Below, piece by piece: positions 46,901-57,881 of a DNA stretch of 64,000 nt. The notes beneath the pieces were generated by a model that had not been told where the DNA came from, ran no database searches, and saw only the letters and a program-made list of their open reading frames with translations. Origin of the DNA: Mesorhabditis belari (lineage: Eukaryota > Nematoda > Chromadorea > Rhabditida > Rhabditidae); NCBI GenBank assembly GCA_958450365.1, contig CAUEEP010000732.1, forward strand, positions 1,178,001 to 1,242,000, read 5' to 3'. The first letter of the stretch is position 1, and the number at the start of each line of letters is the position of its first letter. The translations under genes were made by a program, and so were the position numbers.

Positions 46901-49900
46901 GACTGATTTAAAACAAAAGTTGGGTAACTAAACCAGCCGATTATGAATGGCCAGCCGATTATGAATGACCGATTATGAATGGGTTAAATGGATCAGGTTA
47001 AACAAAAAGGATCACCAAATAAAGCTGACTAATAGAAGTTGGATAACTAAATCGTTAAGTTAACTAGAATTTCCCAAGAGTCAAATATTGTTTAATTTGT
47101 TTGTTTGTTTGTTTGTTTGGTCAAAGAATTTGTTTATTTTAAAAGAAAATGTCACAAATTCACTTAATGATGGCTTAATGAGAAAAAGTTCATTAAAAAT
47201 ATTAGATTAATATTTGATTTTATTGAGAACGTCACAAATTCACTTAATGATGGCTCGGCTTAGTTGCCCAACTTCTTTTTCTTAAGCTCAGATTCATTTT
47301 AACCTTTCAATCAATAATTGATTGGTTTAGTTACTCTTTTCTGTCAAAAGAGACAGATCAGACTGATCTAAAATAGAATTTGGGTAACTAAACCGACAAG
47401 TTAACCACCAGAACCCTCAAGAGTAAAGCTATTTTAAAGAAAACGTCAAAAATATTATTTTTCAAGTTATTTAAAGGATCAGTTCTTCTGTTCTTCAGTT
47501 CTTGTTGTTCTTTTTCTCAGAATCTCTCAAGTATGTAGGTGTTAGTCTAAGAATAGACTATAGACGTTGTTCAGCGCCGAAATTCTTTCCCTAGTTTCCT
47601 CTATTTCATTCAAATTTCAATCTTTTCAATGTTTTTGAAGAATTTTTTCAAAGAAATGCAAGAAATCATGAGTGGATGAGGCAGAAAAGAGAAAGGAGGG
47701 AATGAGAAGTGAAGAGGGGAAGAGGGGAAGCTTAAGAGAACTACCCACAAGGTTCAACTCACCCACAAAGACGGAAAACAAGTACCCCGGAAGTCTAGGG
47801 GACTGATTGCTAAAAGTACATTTATTTACACGAATGTCGTACAAACAATGCATAAGTACAAAAGCACAAGAATAAACTATATTAGGGAAGGAATTTCGGC
47901 GTCGAACAACGTCTATAATCTATTTTTGGACTTGTTGTACTACAAGTGAATGTAGGGAGGAAAAAAAGGATGAAAAAGGGACCAAAAGGACGAAAAAAGC
48001 AGCCAGCGGGATTGAGCCCTCGATCTCTCGATGAAGAAACAGGGCTCTTAGCCAGTCGGCCATGACGGCTAGCTGAGGCCGGGTCTAGAAAGGTCATTTG
48101 AAGCTCGACTATCTAAAACTCGACCAATTCTTTTTTTCTAAAGACTTTCTATTGTAAATTGCTTAACAAAAGCTTATCAATGACATCAATTAATTAAAAT
48201 AATTTTCCAGAGAGTCGAGGTCCAAGAGCACATCCATTGCACTGGTTTTGAGCGATTTCAGGTAGACCTTTTGTAAGTTCAAACTGATTGGAACCATTTT
48301 AGATTGGAACAATTCGCTCATCCACTTTTATGGGTATTATCAACGCGCTCGTTTTGGCCGTCCCATTCCTCACACTCGTTTTTCTCAACGGCGGAATTGT
48401 GTTGATGTTGAGGAGGCAAAATGTGCAGGTGAATGGAAAAATCTTCTTGTTTTCTTAACCTGTTCTTTGAATTAGTCTAGAATCTGACTTCTGGCTTGAC
48501 CTGGGCTTACTTCCGTGTCAGCTTTGGCACAGAAATCATTAAGTTATCAAATGATCAATAAAACAGTTAACAACTACTCGACTGTACGCTCAAAAAGCAA
48601 TCGTTGTTAAAGTTAGCTTGAAATTGTTCTCATTTTCAGCAACTCCGCTCTTTGATCACCCAGCTGACAATGGGAAACGATGTAATGAAAATTCGGTTAG
48701 TTTAAATCATATTTAAATGTTTAAATCAATATTTAAATCAATATTTAAATGTTTAAATGTAAATTTCGAAATAGAAACAAATAGATATTCGATTATTTAA
48801 GACGTCGAAATATTCGTGCCGCCACTCACACCCTTCTCGTCATCATCAGCGCCTATTTACTGTCGAATTTTCTCAATTTAACGCTAACGATAGTTGAATA
48901 TCTGGATGCAGGTACGATTATTAATATAAAGAATCTCATACTTTCAAAGTATCCAAAAGTTTTATTTCAATATCTTTTAATGTTGTGGGAACAAATGGAA
49001 AAGGTTATGGAAGCGAAGCTTTCCTGGGGGTGGCTACTTTGCGTCAAATGCTTTGCGCAACTCGCCATAACTTTCTTCTAAGTCTGCCAATCTTTATGAT
49101 TTTGGTGTCATTTTGTTGCACTTATTGAGATCTACAAAATGACACCAAAATCATAAAGATTGGCAGACTTAGAAGAAAGTTATGGCAAGTTGCGCAAATG
49201 ACCCAGTTGGGCAAAGAATTTGGTGCAAAGTAATCACCCGCGCGTCCCTTTTTCTTCATAGATTTTTCGTAGCTGTCTCTTTTATTTGAAATTAACGAAA
49301 CTAAAAGATATTCAGCTGTGGGGAAGGAAAATAGAATGTTATTTAACAAATTCGTCACGATATGGTCCATCGATTTCGGTTATTTAGATTTAGCACAATC
49401 GATTGAGTTGAAAATTTGCAATCTAGGGTTTTCGAGGATGCGGAATCCAAATCAGTTTTTAGTTTTTAAAGAAAATAGCTATTTTTGAAGATTGAAGATT
49501 CGGTTTAATTACCGAAGCTTTGTCGGAAAGTATTGGCTCGGAAATTAAAGTTACTCGGCTCGGAAATTAAAGTTACTCAAAAACTAATAACGGATTCAGT
49601 TTCTCTATCCCAGAATGCCTCTAGTTATGAATTTTCAGCTCTACAGCTAATAGCTTCTTGTCTAAAACGGCAGCTAAGCTAAAAAAGTACTTTTTTAAAG
49701 TCTAAATCAGATAACTAAATATCAGATGTTCAAATGGGGAATTCCTTTTCAGATTTCCTTCACCGAGATCATCCGATTTTTTATCAATTGGCAGCTGATA
49801 GCTCAAGTTTATTGACAGGTATTTTGAGAAAAGAAAAGAAAAGAAAAGAAAAGAAAAGAAAAGAAAAGAAAAGAAAAGAAAAGAAAAGAAAAGAAAAGAA

Positions 49901-51798
49901 AAGAAAAGGAAAGAAAAGAAAAGAAAAGGAAAGAAAAGAAAAGAAAAGAAAAGTAATTCTTCAGTAAATCTTTAAACATTAATAATTTTAGACGAATAGT
50001 TCTTGTTATTCAATTGAAGTTTATCAATTTTCAGTGGTTGGCAATGCGATCAGATGTCCAGCACATTTCCTCTCGAATAAAGAGATTCGTCAACAGTTTT
50101 CGTTGATGTTCTTCGGAGAACCGTCTGAAAAGGTTTGTGCAGTAAGATCGATATACCGTAAATACTGTAATAGTACCCCACCTCTATAATGACGGTGCGG
50201 AGCGTTGCGTAGTCTAGCTTTGGACGCGTTTTTCTCGACACTGGTTTATGCTACAATGCGCGTTTAAATATCAAAAAATAGCCCTGAATTTCAGCTATTT
50301 TTTGATACCAAAGACGCATTTTTTGAAAGTACGGGTGCTTTGAAACAAAATGAAATACTAAAAAATTTTTGCGACTACCCGACTGTACTATTACAGTATT
50401 TACGGTATGTACTTTAAGAAATACTTATTGTACTTTAACAAGTATCAACTTGATCTGTAAAGTTTTTGAAGATACGATGAGAAAGTTTTCCTCACTAAAG
50501 TCTTCAGGAGCATTTAAATCTCAAGAAATTATTAGTGAAATTGTGACGAAAATCCTCTTACTAGGGAAAGGCTGCTTGCTTGAAAGCATTCAAAGCTTGA
50601 AACGGTTGACTAGAACTTTCCGTGAGCTTTCGTTTCCCGGATTACATACAGTAGTGGACAATGAAATATGATATTTGAAAAACGATCGTCACGTTCGCAC
50701 GTCTGTAACTTCTTTGCCTTTTAGTTTAAACTATTAGTGTTATACATTTTCTGAAAGCTCTTTTCAAGGGCTACACAATGGTAATATTAATATTTAGAAA
50801 TACGGTAAAGACAAGGAAGTTACAGACGTGCGAACGTGACGATCGCTTTTCAAATATCATATTTCATTGTTCAGTACTGTAGCTCAAAAAAAATAGAGAA
50901 TCTCAAGAGCTTTCGAATGAGCTAAAGTACACTTAAAAATATTAATTCTAAAGAAAGTTACAGTGGTTTGTAGCTGACTCGATCGGTTTGACGGTCCGAA
51001 AGGACATTTTTACGCATTTTCAAGCTTATTTGGTAGATTTTGATTTGAGATTCTGAATCTCCATACTCGATTTAGTAATCCGAAAACGAAAGCTCACGAG
51101 AAGTTCGTGCCTTTCCCTATTTAGAGCCTTTCGTTCGTTCGAAGTTCGTGCCTTTCTCTAACAAAATGCTAACTTAAATAAGCTTGACCCACCGTATACT
51201 CGAATTTTGTCTTTTTTCCATTTTAGTGCGTTTTAACTTCTACTTACAAGGGGTTTCTTTTGATAGAAAGTATCGAAAGCTTGAACATAGTAACGTAATT
51301 ATAAGAATTACAGTACCTTTAAGGAATACACAGTGAAAGATGCGGCAAGACGACGATCATCAGTTCAAGAGAGTCCATGGATATCACTGCTGTTGTCAGC
51401 AACACAAAAAGGTAAGTTAAAATTAGAGAAAATATAGTACACAGTACGCTGTACACTGTACACTGTACACAGTACACTGTACACTGTACACAGTACACTG
51501 TACATAGTATGAATACGTAGCTATCGAAATCTAATACATCTTGTGATCATTTTCTTTTCTCAATTTCTCTTTTTAGAGATCGAATGGTGTCCAGCTTAAG
51601 GCTAAGTTCAGTTCAAAAGAAATCCCTTTTTCTTTTTCCAAAATCTTCAGCCTAATATCCCAATAGCTAGCTAGATATATAAATTATTACATAAATAGAT
51701 TTCAATTCCTATTTTCAGTTCATGAAGGTGACCCACATCAAGCTCTTCTTTCCTCTCGACATCTCATCAAGAGACACTCAGCCATTGCGATTTGTTGA
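43978..51798 (+). CDS. Rhodopsin-family neuropeptide-type GPCR (FMRFamide-receptor-like)
   Basis: Exons: 43978-44120, 44359-44434, 45268-45407, 46635-46743, 48211-48261, 48303-48428, 48640-48695, 48802-48911, 49753-49818, 50035-50132, then less sure 51340-51411, 51577-51610, 51719-51798. The start MCAIGEI follows an acceptor (TTTCAG at 43937-43942) with an in-frame stop between. TM1 has GLMANGLLATLF, TM2 HSPFFFLGFVALFDTLLDA, TM3 ends in SIERYCL (the E/DRY position), TM4 WIVLVAALILAVSLKF, TM5 NALVLAVPFLTLVFLNGG, TM6 RAATHTLLVIISAYLLSNFL, and TM7 has VVGNAIRCPAHFLSNKEI. The extracellular loop before TM5 has HCTGF. It should sense a peptide at the cell surface and signal through G proteins; the peptide is unknown. 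One tail reading has a HCCCQQ cluster that could be palmitoylated. Introns of 0.2-1.5 kb are filled with repeats. Confidence 0.82.
44491..44600 (+). repeat. 10-bp microsatellite (AAACAAATTA)
   Basis: About eleven copies of AAACAAATTA flanked by AAACATATTA variants, in a GPCR intron. Confidence 0.95.
44834..45122 (+). repeat. Direct repeat pair enclosing a tRNA-like/TTAAGG segment
   Basis: GGGCGAATAGAAGTGAATCA near 44852 and its near-copy near 45071 each extend about 70 bp (through ATAATCATAACCGCATAT). Between them are CCGAGTAGGAGTCTTG repeats, GGTTAAGGTTAAGGGTT and GGATCC. It lies in the GPCR intron between the TM2 and TM3 exons. Confidence 0.75.
45672..46548. repeat. Foldback element (TTGGTGAATTGAAAACTG ends) in GPCR intron
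   Basis: The terminal TTGGTGAATTGAAAACTG is answered by CAGTTTTCAATTCACCAA at about 46528-46545. An inner inverted repeat pairs about 45890-45950 with 46085-46145 (GTTGTAGAGAATCAAAAATC). A second copy of the end motif at 45841 suggests an internal duplication. Confidence 0.8.
46865..47400. repeat. Hairpins with GGTTTAGTTACCCAA arms
   Basis: GGTTTAGTTACCCAACTCTTG near 46873 pairs with CAAAAGTTGGGTAACTAAACC about 45 bp later; a second, longer hairpin spans about 47325-47395. The arm also occurs at about 15281. It lies in a GPCR intron. Confidence 0.75.
47993..48078 (-). repeat. tRNA-like element (Ser/Leu type)
   Basis: The minus strand has GCCGTCATGGCCGACTGGCT (long-D-arm box A), a long variable region and GAGGGCTCAATCCC as box B (TTC changed to CTC). 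Not a canonical gene. Confidence 0.4.
49014..49246. repeat. Foldback element, GGGGGTGGCTACTTTGCG ends
   Basis: The arm TTTCTTCTAAGTCTGCCAAT followed by CTTTATGATTTTGGTGTCAT is reversed a few bases later. Diverged relatives lie at about 9839-9890 and 10193-10265. Confidence 0.85.
49829..49953 (+). repeat. (AAAAG)n microsatellite
   Basis: About 25 units with two GGAAAG interruptions, immediately after the donor of a GPCR exon. Confidence 0.98.
50154..50406. repeat. Foldback element, ACCGTAAATACTGTAATAG family
   Basis: Copy in a GPCR intron; ends ACCGTAAATACTGTAATAG and TACAGTATTTACGGT. Confidence 0.9.
50649..50880. repeat. Foldback element 'TGGACAATGAAATATGATA', copy 3
   Basis: Followed by about 125 bp (to 51005) shared in inverted orientation with 41062-41203. 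Two terminal positions differ (GTGGACA, TTCAGTACTG). Confidence 0.9.
51441..51508. repeat. GTACACTGTACACAGTAC palindromic repeat
   Basis: Alternating ACTGTAC and ACAGTAC units form a self-complementary array in the GPCR 3' region. Confidence 0.9.
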
Positions 51799-53177
51799 TC
51801 AGCTTTCAACATGAAAAAGATCGACTCTTTGCCTTTTAAAATCTTAGTCTATGTTTATTTGATGTTGCAAACAAGTTCCCGATTATTTCTTTCACATACG
51901 GGCTTAGAATTTTCTTGCCAAAAATCTCGACTCTTGATCTCTCGACTCTAGACTTGCTCAACAGTTTACGAATGAAATTAAACGATAATCAAACTGTATC
52001 AAGCCAAGATTTTGGTCTTAACTTTGGTCTAAACTTTTACAGGATCGTTCCAAGACTGTTTTTCTAGATCAGAACCAAATCACAAGCAAAGTGCTGTCTT
52101 CTGAGCTTGCCTAAGCCAGTCTTCGGCTTACAAGGGAACGTTCAGAACCGACCATGACATTTCGACACAAAACTTTGTCACAAAGATAAATTGATTGCGA
52201 GGATTCCAAAGCTGTAATTCATTTTTGCTGACGAGCATTGGTTTTCGAGATATAAGCGTGTAAAGTTTTGACAAATTTTGCCAAACTGTCAAAGGTTTGA
52301 ACCAAAGTTGCCAAAGTTTCGTGTCGAAATGTCACGATCGGTTTTGAACATTCTCTCGTTAGACTAAATCTAAACCAGGTCTAGATCTAGCCTATCTTAT
52401 TAGAAATATTGTATTTGATTGATTTTAGTTTTTTTTGATATAGTTGATTTTGATTACTTTTGATTACTTTTCACAAATATGTTGAGCAAGTCCGCCAATC
52501 AGTCACTTTTCATTCCATTCGATCTCTCTTATCTCCATTAAACGTGTCATTTTTCACAATGAAAAAAACCATTGATTTTTTCTCAATATGGGTATAAAGT
52601 TTGATTCAAAATCGATTGGCAAGATTTTATTGGAAAATTAGCTTTAAAACTCGATTAGTCGCAGATTGGCGCGTCGATGGTGTAGGCTGGGCAACTTTTT
52701 ACGTTTAAGTTGTTCAGGGTATCTAAAGAGGATTCAAAGAATTGAATAAATTTAAAATCTTATAGATGATTGATAGTTTTTAAGAAGAAGAAGAAGAAGA
52801 AGAAACTTTGAGTGATTCTCTGATAAGTGAGCTCTTGGTTGGAAGAGTGTGCAAGGGGGGAAGAGCCGCAATGAGTGCACTTCGGGACGAGCTGGTAGCT
52901 GCAAAAATCAAACTTGTCTTTTACTTGTCATGAAACGAATCAAACGAGCCGACACTTTGACTGTAATCTTGTATACAATAAAGCTGGGTAGTTAATTCGA
53001 AACGAACTGGTAACTGGCTGTATTTATAGCTCAACTGTAACTGGCTGTATTTATAGATCATTAGATCATTAGACCAAAGCCATTAGATCTATAGATTAGA
53101 TCTATAGATTCATTAGATCTATAGATTAGATCTGTAGATTAGATCTATAGACTCATTAGATCTGTAGATTAGATCTA
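51799..53177. other. Downstream of the GPCR; no gene seen
   Basis: Contains a foldback at 52126-52367 (CATTTCGACACAAA / TTTCGTGTCGAAATG arms with GAACGTTCAGAACCGA ends) and an AGATCTATAGATT repeat at about 53040-53175. Confidence 0.6.
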
Positions 53178-53885
53178 TATGTCGTAGCCGCTTACGAAAT
53201 TCAGCCGCTAACGAATGAGGGTATTTCCGGGCATCCAATCAAAAAGTCACCCACATAAAAAATGTTCATAATACATATATTTTATAATAAATTTTTGAAA
53301 TTAGCTCATTTGGTTCAGTAGAAAATTTTTTTTGAGCACCCAAAGTTTAGGTTCAAAAATGCCCTAAAATAGCTATAAAAAATTTTCTACTTAGCCAAAA
53401 ACTTGCCTAATAGCTCATTTTGTAGCCAATTTGATGTAGATTCTTAAAGTAAAGCTATATTGAACATTTGTTTTTCAAAGCTAGGAGAAAGAGGGCGAGG
53501 AACGACTTCAGTTGAACTCGATCGCTGTTTTCACATTTGAGAATTGCCCTGAATTTGTTCCTCGCCCTCTTTCTCCTACTTTTAACGAAAAATTGTTTTA
53601 GATGGCTTTACTTTAAGAATCTACATCAAATTGGCTACAAAATGAGCTATTAGGCAAGTTTTTTGGCTAAGTAGAAAATTTTTTTATAGCCATTTTAGGG
53701 CATTTTTGAACCTAAACTTTGGGGGCTCAAAAAAAAATTTCTACTGAACCAAATGAGCTAATTTCAAAAATTTATTATAAAATATATGTATTATGAACAT
53801 TTTTTATGTGGGTCACTTTTTGATTGGATGCCCGGAAATACCCTCATTCGTTAGCGGTTGAATTTCGTAAGCGGCTACGACATAT
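53178..53885. repeat. Long foldback element, GTCGTAGCCGCTTACGAAAT ends
   Basis: Starts TATGTCGTAGCCGCTTACG and ends CGTAAGCGGCTACGACATA. The two arms, about 320 bp each, are almost exact complements (GGGTATTTCCGGGCATCCAA at 53219 and its complement at about 53824). The short spacer contains GAGGGCGAGGAACGA and its own complement. Same termini as 24417-24704. No transposase. Confidence 0.92.
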
Positions 53886-54072
53886 AGATTCATTAGATCT
53901 ATCGATTAGATCTATAGATTAGATCACTTGTCAATCCATTCCAACTCTCTTATCACTCGAACGTACTTAAACCAACGTACACTTGAACGAACGTTTTAAA
54001 ATCTTAAAAACAAGTTACAGATTCTACAGTAGACATACAATAGGTCTCGATTCTTCTAAAGTATCAAATCTT

Positions 54073-55710
54073 CTACAATACCTGTGGTCTAACATCCGGC
54101 AATGGAGTTACACAATCATCTACAATCTCCTCATAGATATTCGCTGGATTTTGTTTCTTTAGAATTGATCGACTGAAACGAAATTGATTGCAAAACTCTA
54201 TTAGACTGTCCAGAAAGTCTTTTTATTTCTTTTTGCTTAGGAAATTGACGAATAAACACTTTCTATAGGATTCGTTAATTCGTGAATGATTGTTATTTTT
54301 GATGAAAAGAAACGAAAAGACAGCTCTTGCCTAGTTTCCGAGTATTTTAAACGGCTCATCACTCTTTGAAGGCCTATAACTTTGTCTAGAGATCATAATT
54401 TTGCTAACTTTTTATATCATTTTACAGAGGACATTTCAACCTTTCAAATGATATCAAATAGAGCTTGATTGGATAATCCAGTTCAAGAAAATCACAGCCA
54501 ACTCAACAAATGAAGCTTATCAAACTCGGATGTCGTGTCGCCTGGTTTACATGGGAATGAAAAAGCTAGTCAAGCTCTATTTAGTATCATTTGAAAGGCT
54601 GAAATGTCCTCTGTACAATGATATAAAAAGTTAGCAAAAATATGATCTCTAAACAAAATTATAGGCCTTCAAAGAGTGATGAGCCGTTCAAATTTAAAAA
54701 AAACTACGCAAGAACCGAAAATACTTTCTGGAAAGCCAATTTCCTCCAGTTTTATTCAAATTGTGCTAATGGGATTTCGATTTCAAGAACAAATGTATGG
54801 GAATTGTTCGGGAAATCAGATTGAAAGGTATAGTAGCTTTGGGGTAGCTTTGGGGTATTGGATCTAATCATTTTCAATCATCTTTTCACTCACCTCGGCA
54901 CTCTCCTTAACATCGTTTTTGGTAATGGTGGAGCTCGGCTGTACTCATCGGCATCAAAGAAAACAAAAGATGAAGCATCGGGTTCAACGATTGATAAACG
55001 CTTCCGAACAAGGGATGAAGCGTTGGATCTTCTAGAAAGAACAAGAAATCTTTGCTTGGCTTCCTATGGCTTCCTATGACTTCCTATGGCTTCCTTTTTA
55101 AGTCTAGAGTGAAGCCTATAACCTGAAACTTTGTGTTGCAACAATAGTCAGAGTTTCTTGGACCTGAGTGCAACTTGTTTACCATACCTAGAAGCAGTTG
55201 TACTGTGCCCGTCAGTGCTTCGTTTACTTTTCTTCTTATACTTTGGCATCAATTCAGTTAAAATGAGAAACTCTGAGATATCAGATGCACTGTCATCAAA
55301 ACCATTTACTGGATGGACACCAATTGATGCTTCGGGACGGGGAAAGATCCCAGCTTCCTGAAATGAATGAGTGAATAAGGATTTTGAATGAAGGACAACT
55401 TTTGTTTGTTTGACTATACACTGTTTTTTGTGGCAAACAGTTGTAAACACTTCTGGTACAAGAAAATAAAGAATTAAGTGAACTAGAGATGTGGCTAAGC
55501 ACTGTGCACAAAGTACGTCTAAAGGGAAACCATTCTCGGAAAGATCATCGACGAAGTGGTGGAGGATGATGGAAGAGATGGACGACAAATGAATTGCGAT
55601 CGATCGAGTGAAGAGAAAAGATCAGAGGAATAGGAATGACATGATGATGAGGAGATTGAACAGGATGGAGAGGAGCAAACACTAGAAAACGATTTCATTG
55701 AGAAGGGCAT
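54073..55710 (-). CDS. Serine-rich protein of unknown function
   Basis: Four exons keep frame: 55710-55531, 55357-55188, 55031-54894, 54172-54073; 195 aa. The N-terminal 60 residues are very rich in Ser (SSPSCSISSSSCHSYSS). The middle (about 61-117) is acidic then basic (SDISEFLILTELM, YKKKSKRST). The C-terminal third has SLVRKRLSIVEPDASSFVFF, SRAPPLPKTMLRRVPSR and IYEEIVDD before ...RPQVL. No signal peptide, membrane segment or known domain. The Ser/Arg clusters and PPLP look like phosphorylation and interaction sites in a disordered protein, but that is inference. The first donor (ATG/GTTTCC) is weak; the other junctions are consensus. The last intron carries a foldback at 54340-54692. Confidence 0.6.
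54340..54692. repeat. Foldback element in intron of the Ser-rich gene
   Basis: CACTCTTTGAAGGCCTATAA near 54361 pairs with TTATAGGCCTTCAAAGAGTG near 54658, and TCATTTGAAAGG pairs likewise. Arms about 140 bp, spacer about 60 bp. Confidence 0.85.
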
Positions 55711-57881
55711 TCATTTTCTGTTGTCTGATGGCTGTTGCTAACCTGAGCCAGCTGACCAGTCTGCTAGCAGGAAGGTCTAGTAACTAGACTAGTAATTAGA
55801 CTAGGAACTAGACTAGTAACTAGACTAGTAATTAGACTAGGAACTAGACTAGTAACTAGAGTAGGAACTAGACTAGGAAGTAGACTAGTAACCAGACTAA
55901 TAACTAGTCTAGATACTAGACTCTAGTTCAGGGTTGCATGAGAATGTGTCTTGCTTGATAAAGTCAGGATCAAACACCAGTTGAATTCTGATTTGATTTG
56001 ATCTCTGATCTGATCAGGCTTCTAATTAGAACCGGGATCTGGTTTACAGGGTTTTCCAAAATCCTTGCAACACCTATTGCTTGTTATTTCTCTCTTTCCC
56101 GATTGAAATGATTTTTTTTATTAATCGACAGAAGAAAACATGACGAATGTTACAAAAACTTTTTCAATTGGGCAACTGAGCGTTGAGAGATTTGTGTTTA
56201 AAGTTCGATTGTCAATGTCAATGGCACATAAAGCAGGCTGAAATATCCGATAACCTCTGCTTAATTTAAACTCTTTGAATTATTCAATTTAGTCGATTTT
56301 AAATGCAAATACTCACTCTAAAAGACACTAAAATTTAACTGTTTTTTGAAACGCTATTTGATTAGGTTTGAAACAAGTTTTTACTTGTTTTACTTTAATG
56401 AAAAAAAGCTGTTCTGAAAGGTTATCGGTCATTTGATAGGCGCCATTGGCAATCTAAATTTGAGCTTAAATATCTTAGTATCGGGCTGTTCAATTTGTAA
56501 ATTTTTGGTATTATTCGATGCACCTAGACTTTCTCTATCTATTGGTATAAAAACTATTTACATTGAACAGCCGAGCACCAAAAAATTTGAGCTTAAAGTT
56601 AGATTGTTTATGGGAAAAGAAGCGGGGCGCGTCTCAAATATCCCACAATCTTCTAAAATAATTAAATAAATCTATAAAATCGAGTTGAGATTATTTTAAC
56701 ATATTTCTTGATATTTTGTTGTTAATAATCTTTTTGATTTGCTTTGGAATCAACAAAAGATCAACTAAAATCAACAAAAGAACTTACGATCCTCTTCTGA
56801 AAACCCTCTTCAAGCGTTCCATAGAGCTTTGATCGAATCAATGAATGATTGAATGAATGAATGATTGAATTTCAAACTGATTATAGATTTAAGAATGTGC
56901 CTTCAATAAACGAAGAAGTTAATAAACGAAGAAGTTGCTCCGCAACGTGTGTCCGCCTGACAAGTGTACTTGCCGGCGTGCGCTTTCGAGAAGCACGGGA
57001 TGAATTAATATCCCAAATCACTCAATCATCCTTGAACCCCGATCAAATGAGTCAACGAGAAGGGAATCGAAACTAGAAGGGAATCGAAAGGGCGGAGGAA
57101 TTGAGTCAAAGATTGAGTCGAAAAAGATTGAGTCAAAGTTGAACTTCAACAAATAATTGGTGTCAGTGAATTGGTGGAAAAAGAGAAAGAATCTCGTCAT
57201 CGCTTTCCCTTTCCCATCGCTGACATCTTTGACAGCTCATCGGGGCTTCTCTTCTTTTCAAATCCGGCTCGATTCTTCCCTCGAGGTGTCTCTTTTTCTT
57301 CCTTGACGCAATTCGCGAATTTGGCACGTGTCTTTTGAAAAGAAAGACTGACTAGAGTCAAGTTTTTAGAGTTTTTAAAGTTGTTTATCAGTTTAAATGT
57401 ACTTGTACAAGAATTTGAGTGATTAAACCAGCTTGGAGGCTTTTCCGGTCGCTCATTCCTATGCCTAGATCACATTTTTTTCTCTACCAGCAACATAGAG
57501 CGATCATCAAGAGAAGTTAAATGACATTTAAAACCCGATTTCACCACCTTTAAATAGATTTTTGCCGTTTTCAAGATCCCCATTTATGATAGGGATCCCT
57601 ATTTTGCCGTTTTCAAGATCCCCATTTATGATAGGGATCCCTATTTTGCCGTTTTCAAGATCCCCATTTATGATAGGGATCCCTATTTTGCCGTTTCATG
57701 ATCCCTATTCATGATCCCTTGATTTTCAACGCTCCATCTTTTGATATAAAAATCAATTGGATTCGTCAAAATACGATAAATAATTGCAGTAATCATTTGC
57801 TTGGGAGATTTTATTTAGAAATTAAAACAACAACTTTACACAAATGTTTATGTATTTCCTAGTTCTTTTTCTTGTTTTATC
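55711..57881. other. Repeat-rich intergenic stretch
   Basis: Holds an 11-13 bp TAACTAGACTAG array (about 55777-55922), an imperfect inverted repeat (about 56480-56600), a segment (about 56890-57135) shared with GST intron 1 (60476-60637), and a 42-bp tandem repeat (57564-57705, three copies starting GCCGTTTTCAAGATCCCCAT). No gene seen. The start of the Ser-rich gene should have its promoter near 55720-55900. Confidence 0.5.
57564..57705 (+). repeat. 42-bp tandem repeat
   Basis: Three near-identical copies starting GCCGTTTTCAAGATCCCCAT, each with an internal AGGGATCCCT palindrome, then a truncated fourth. Confidence 0.95.

Noticed and set aside
47626..47853. Minus-strand exon-like stretch NQSPRLPGYLFSVF with GTGAGT
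   Set aside because: Within a GPCR intron, opposite strand, no partner exon.
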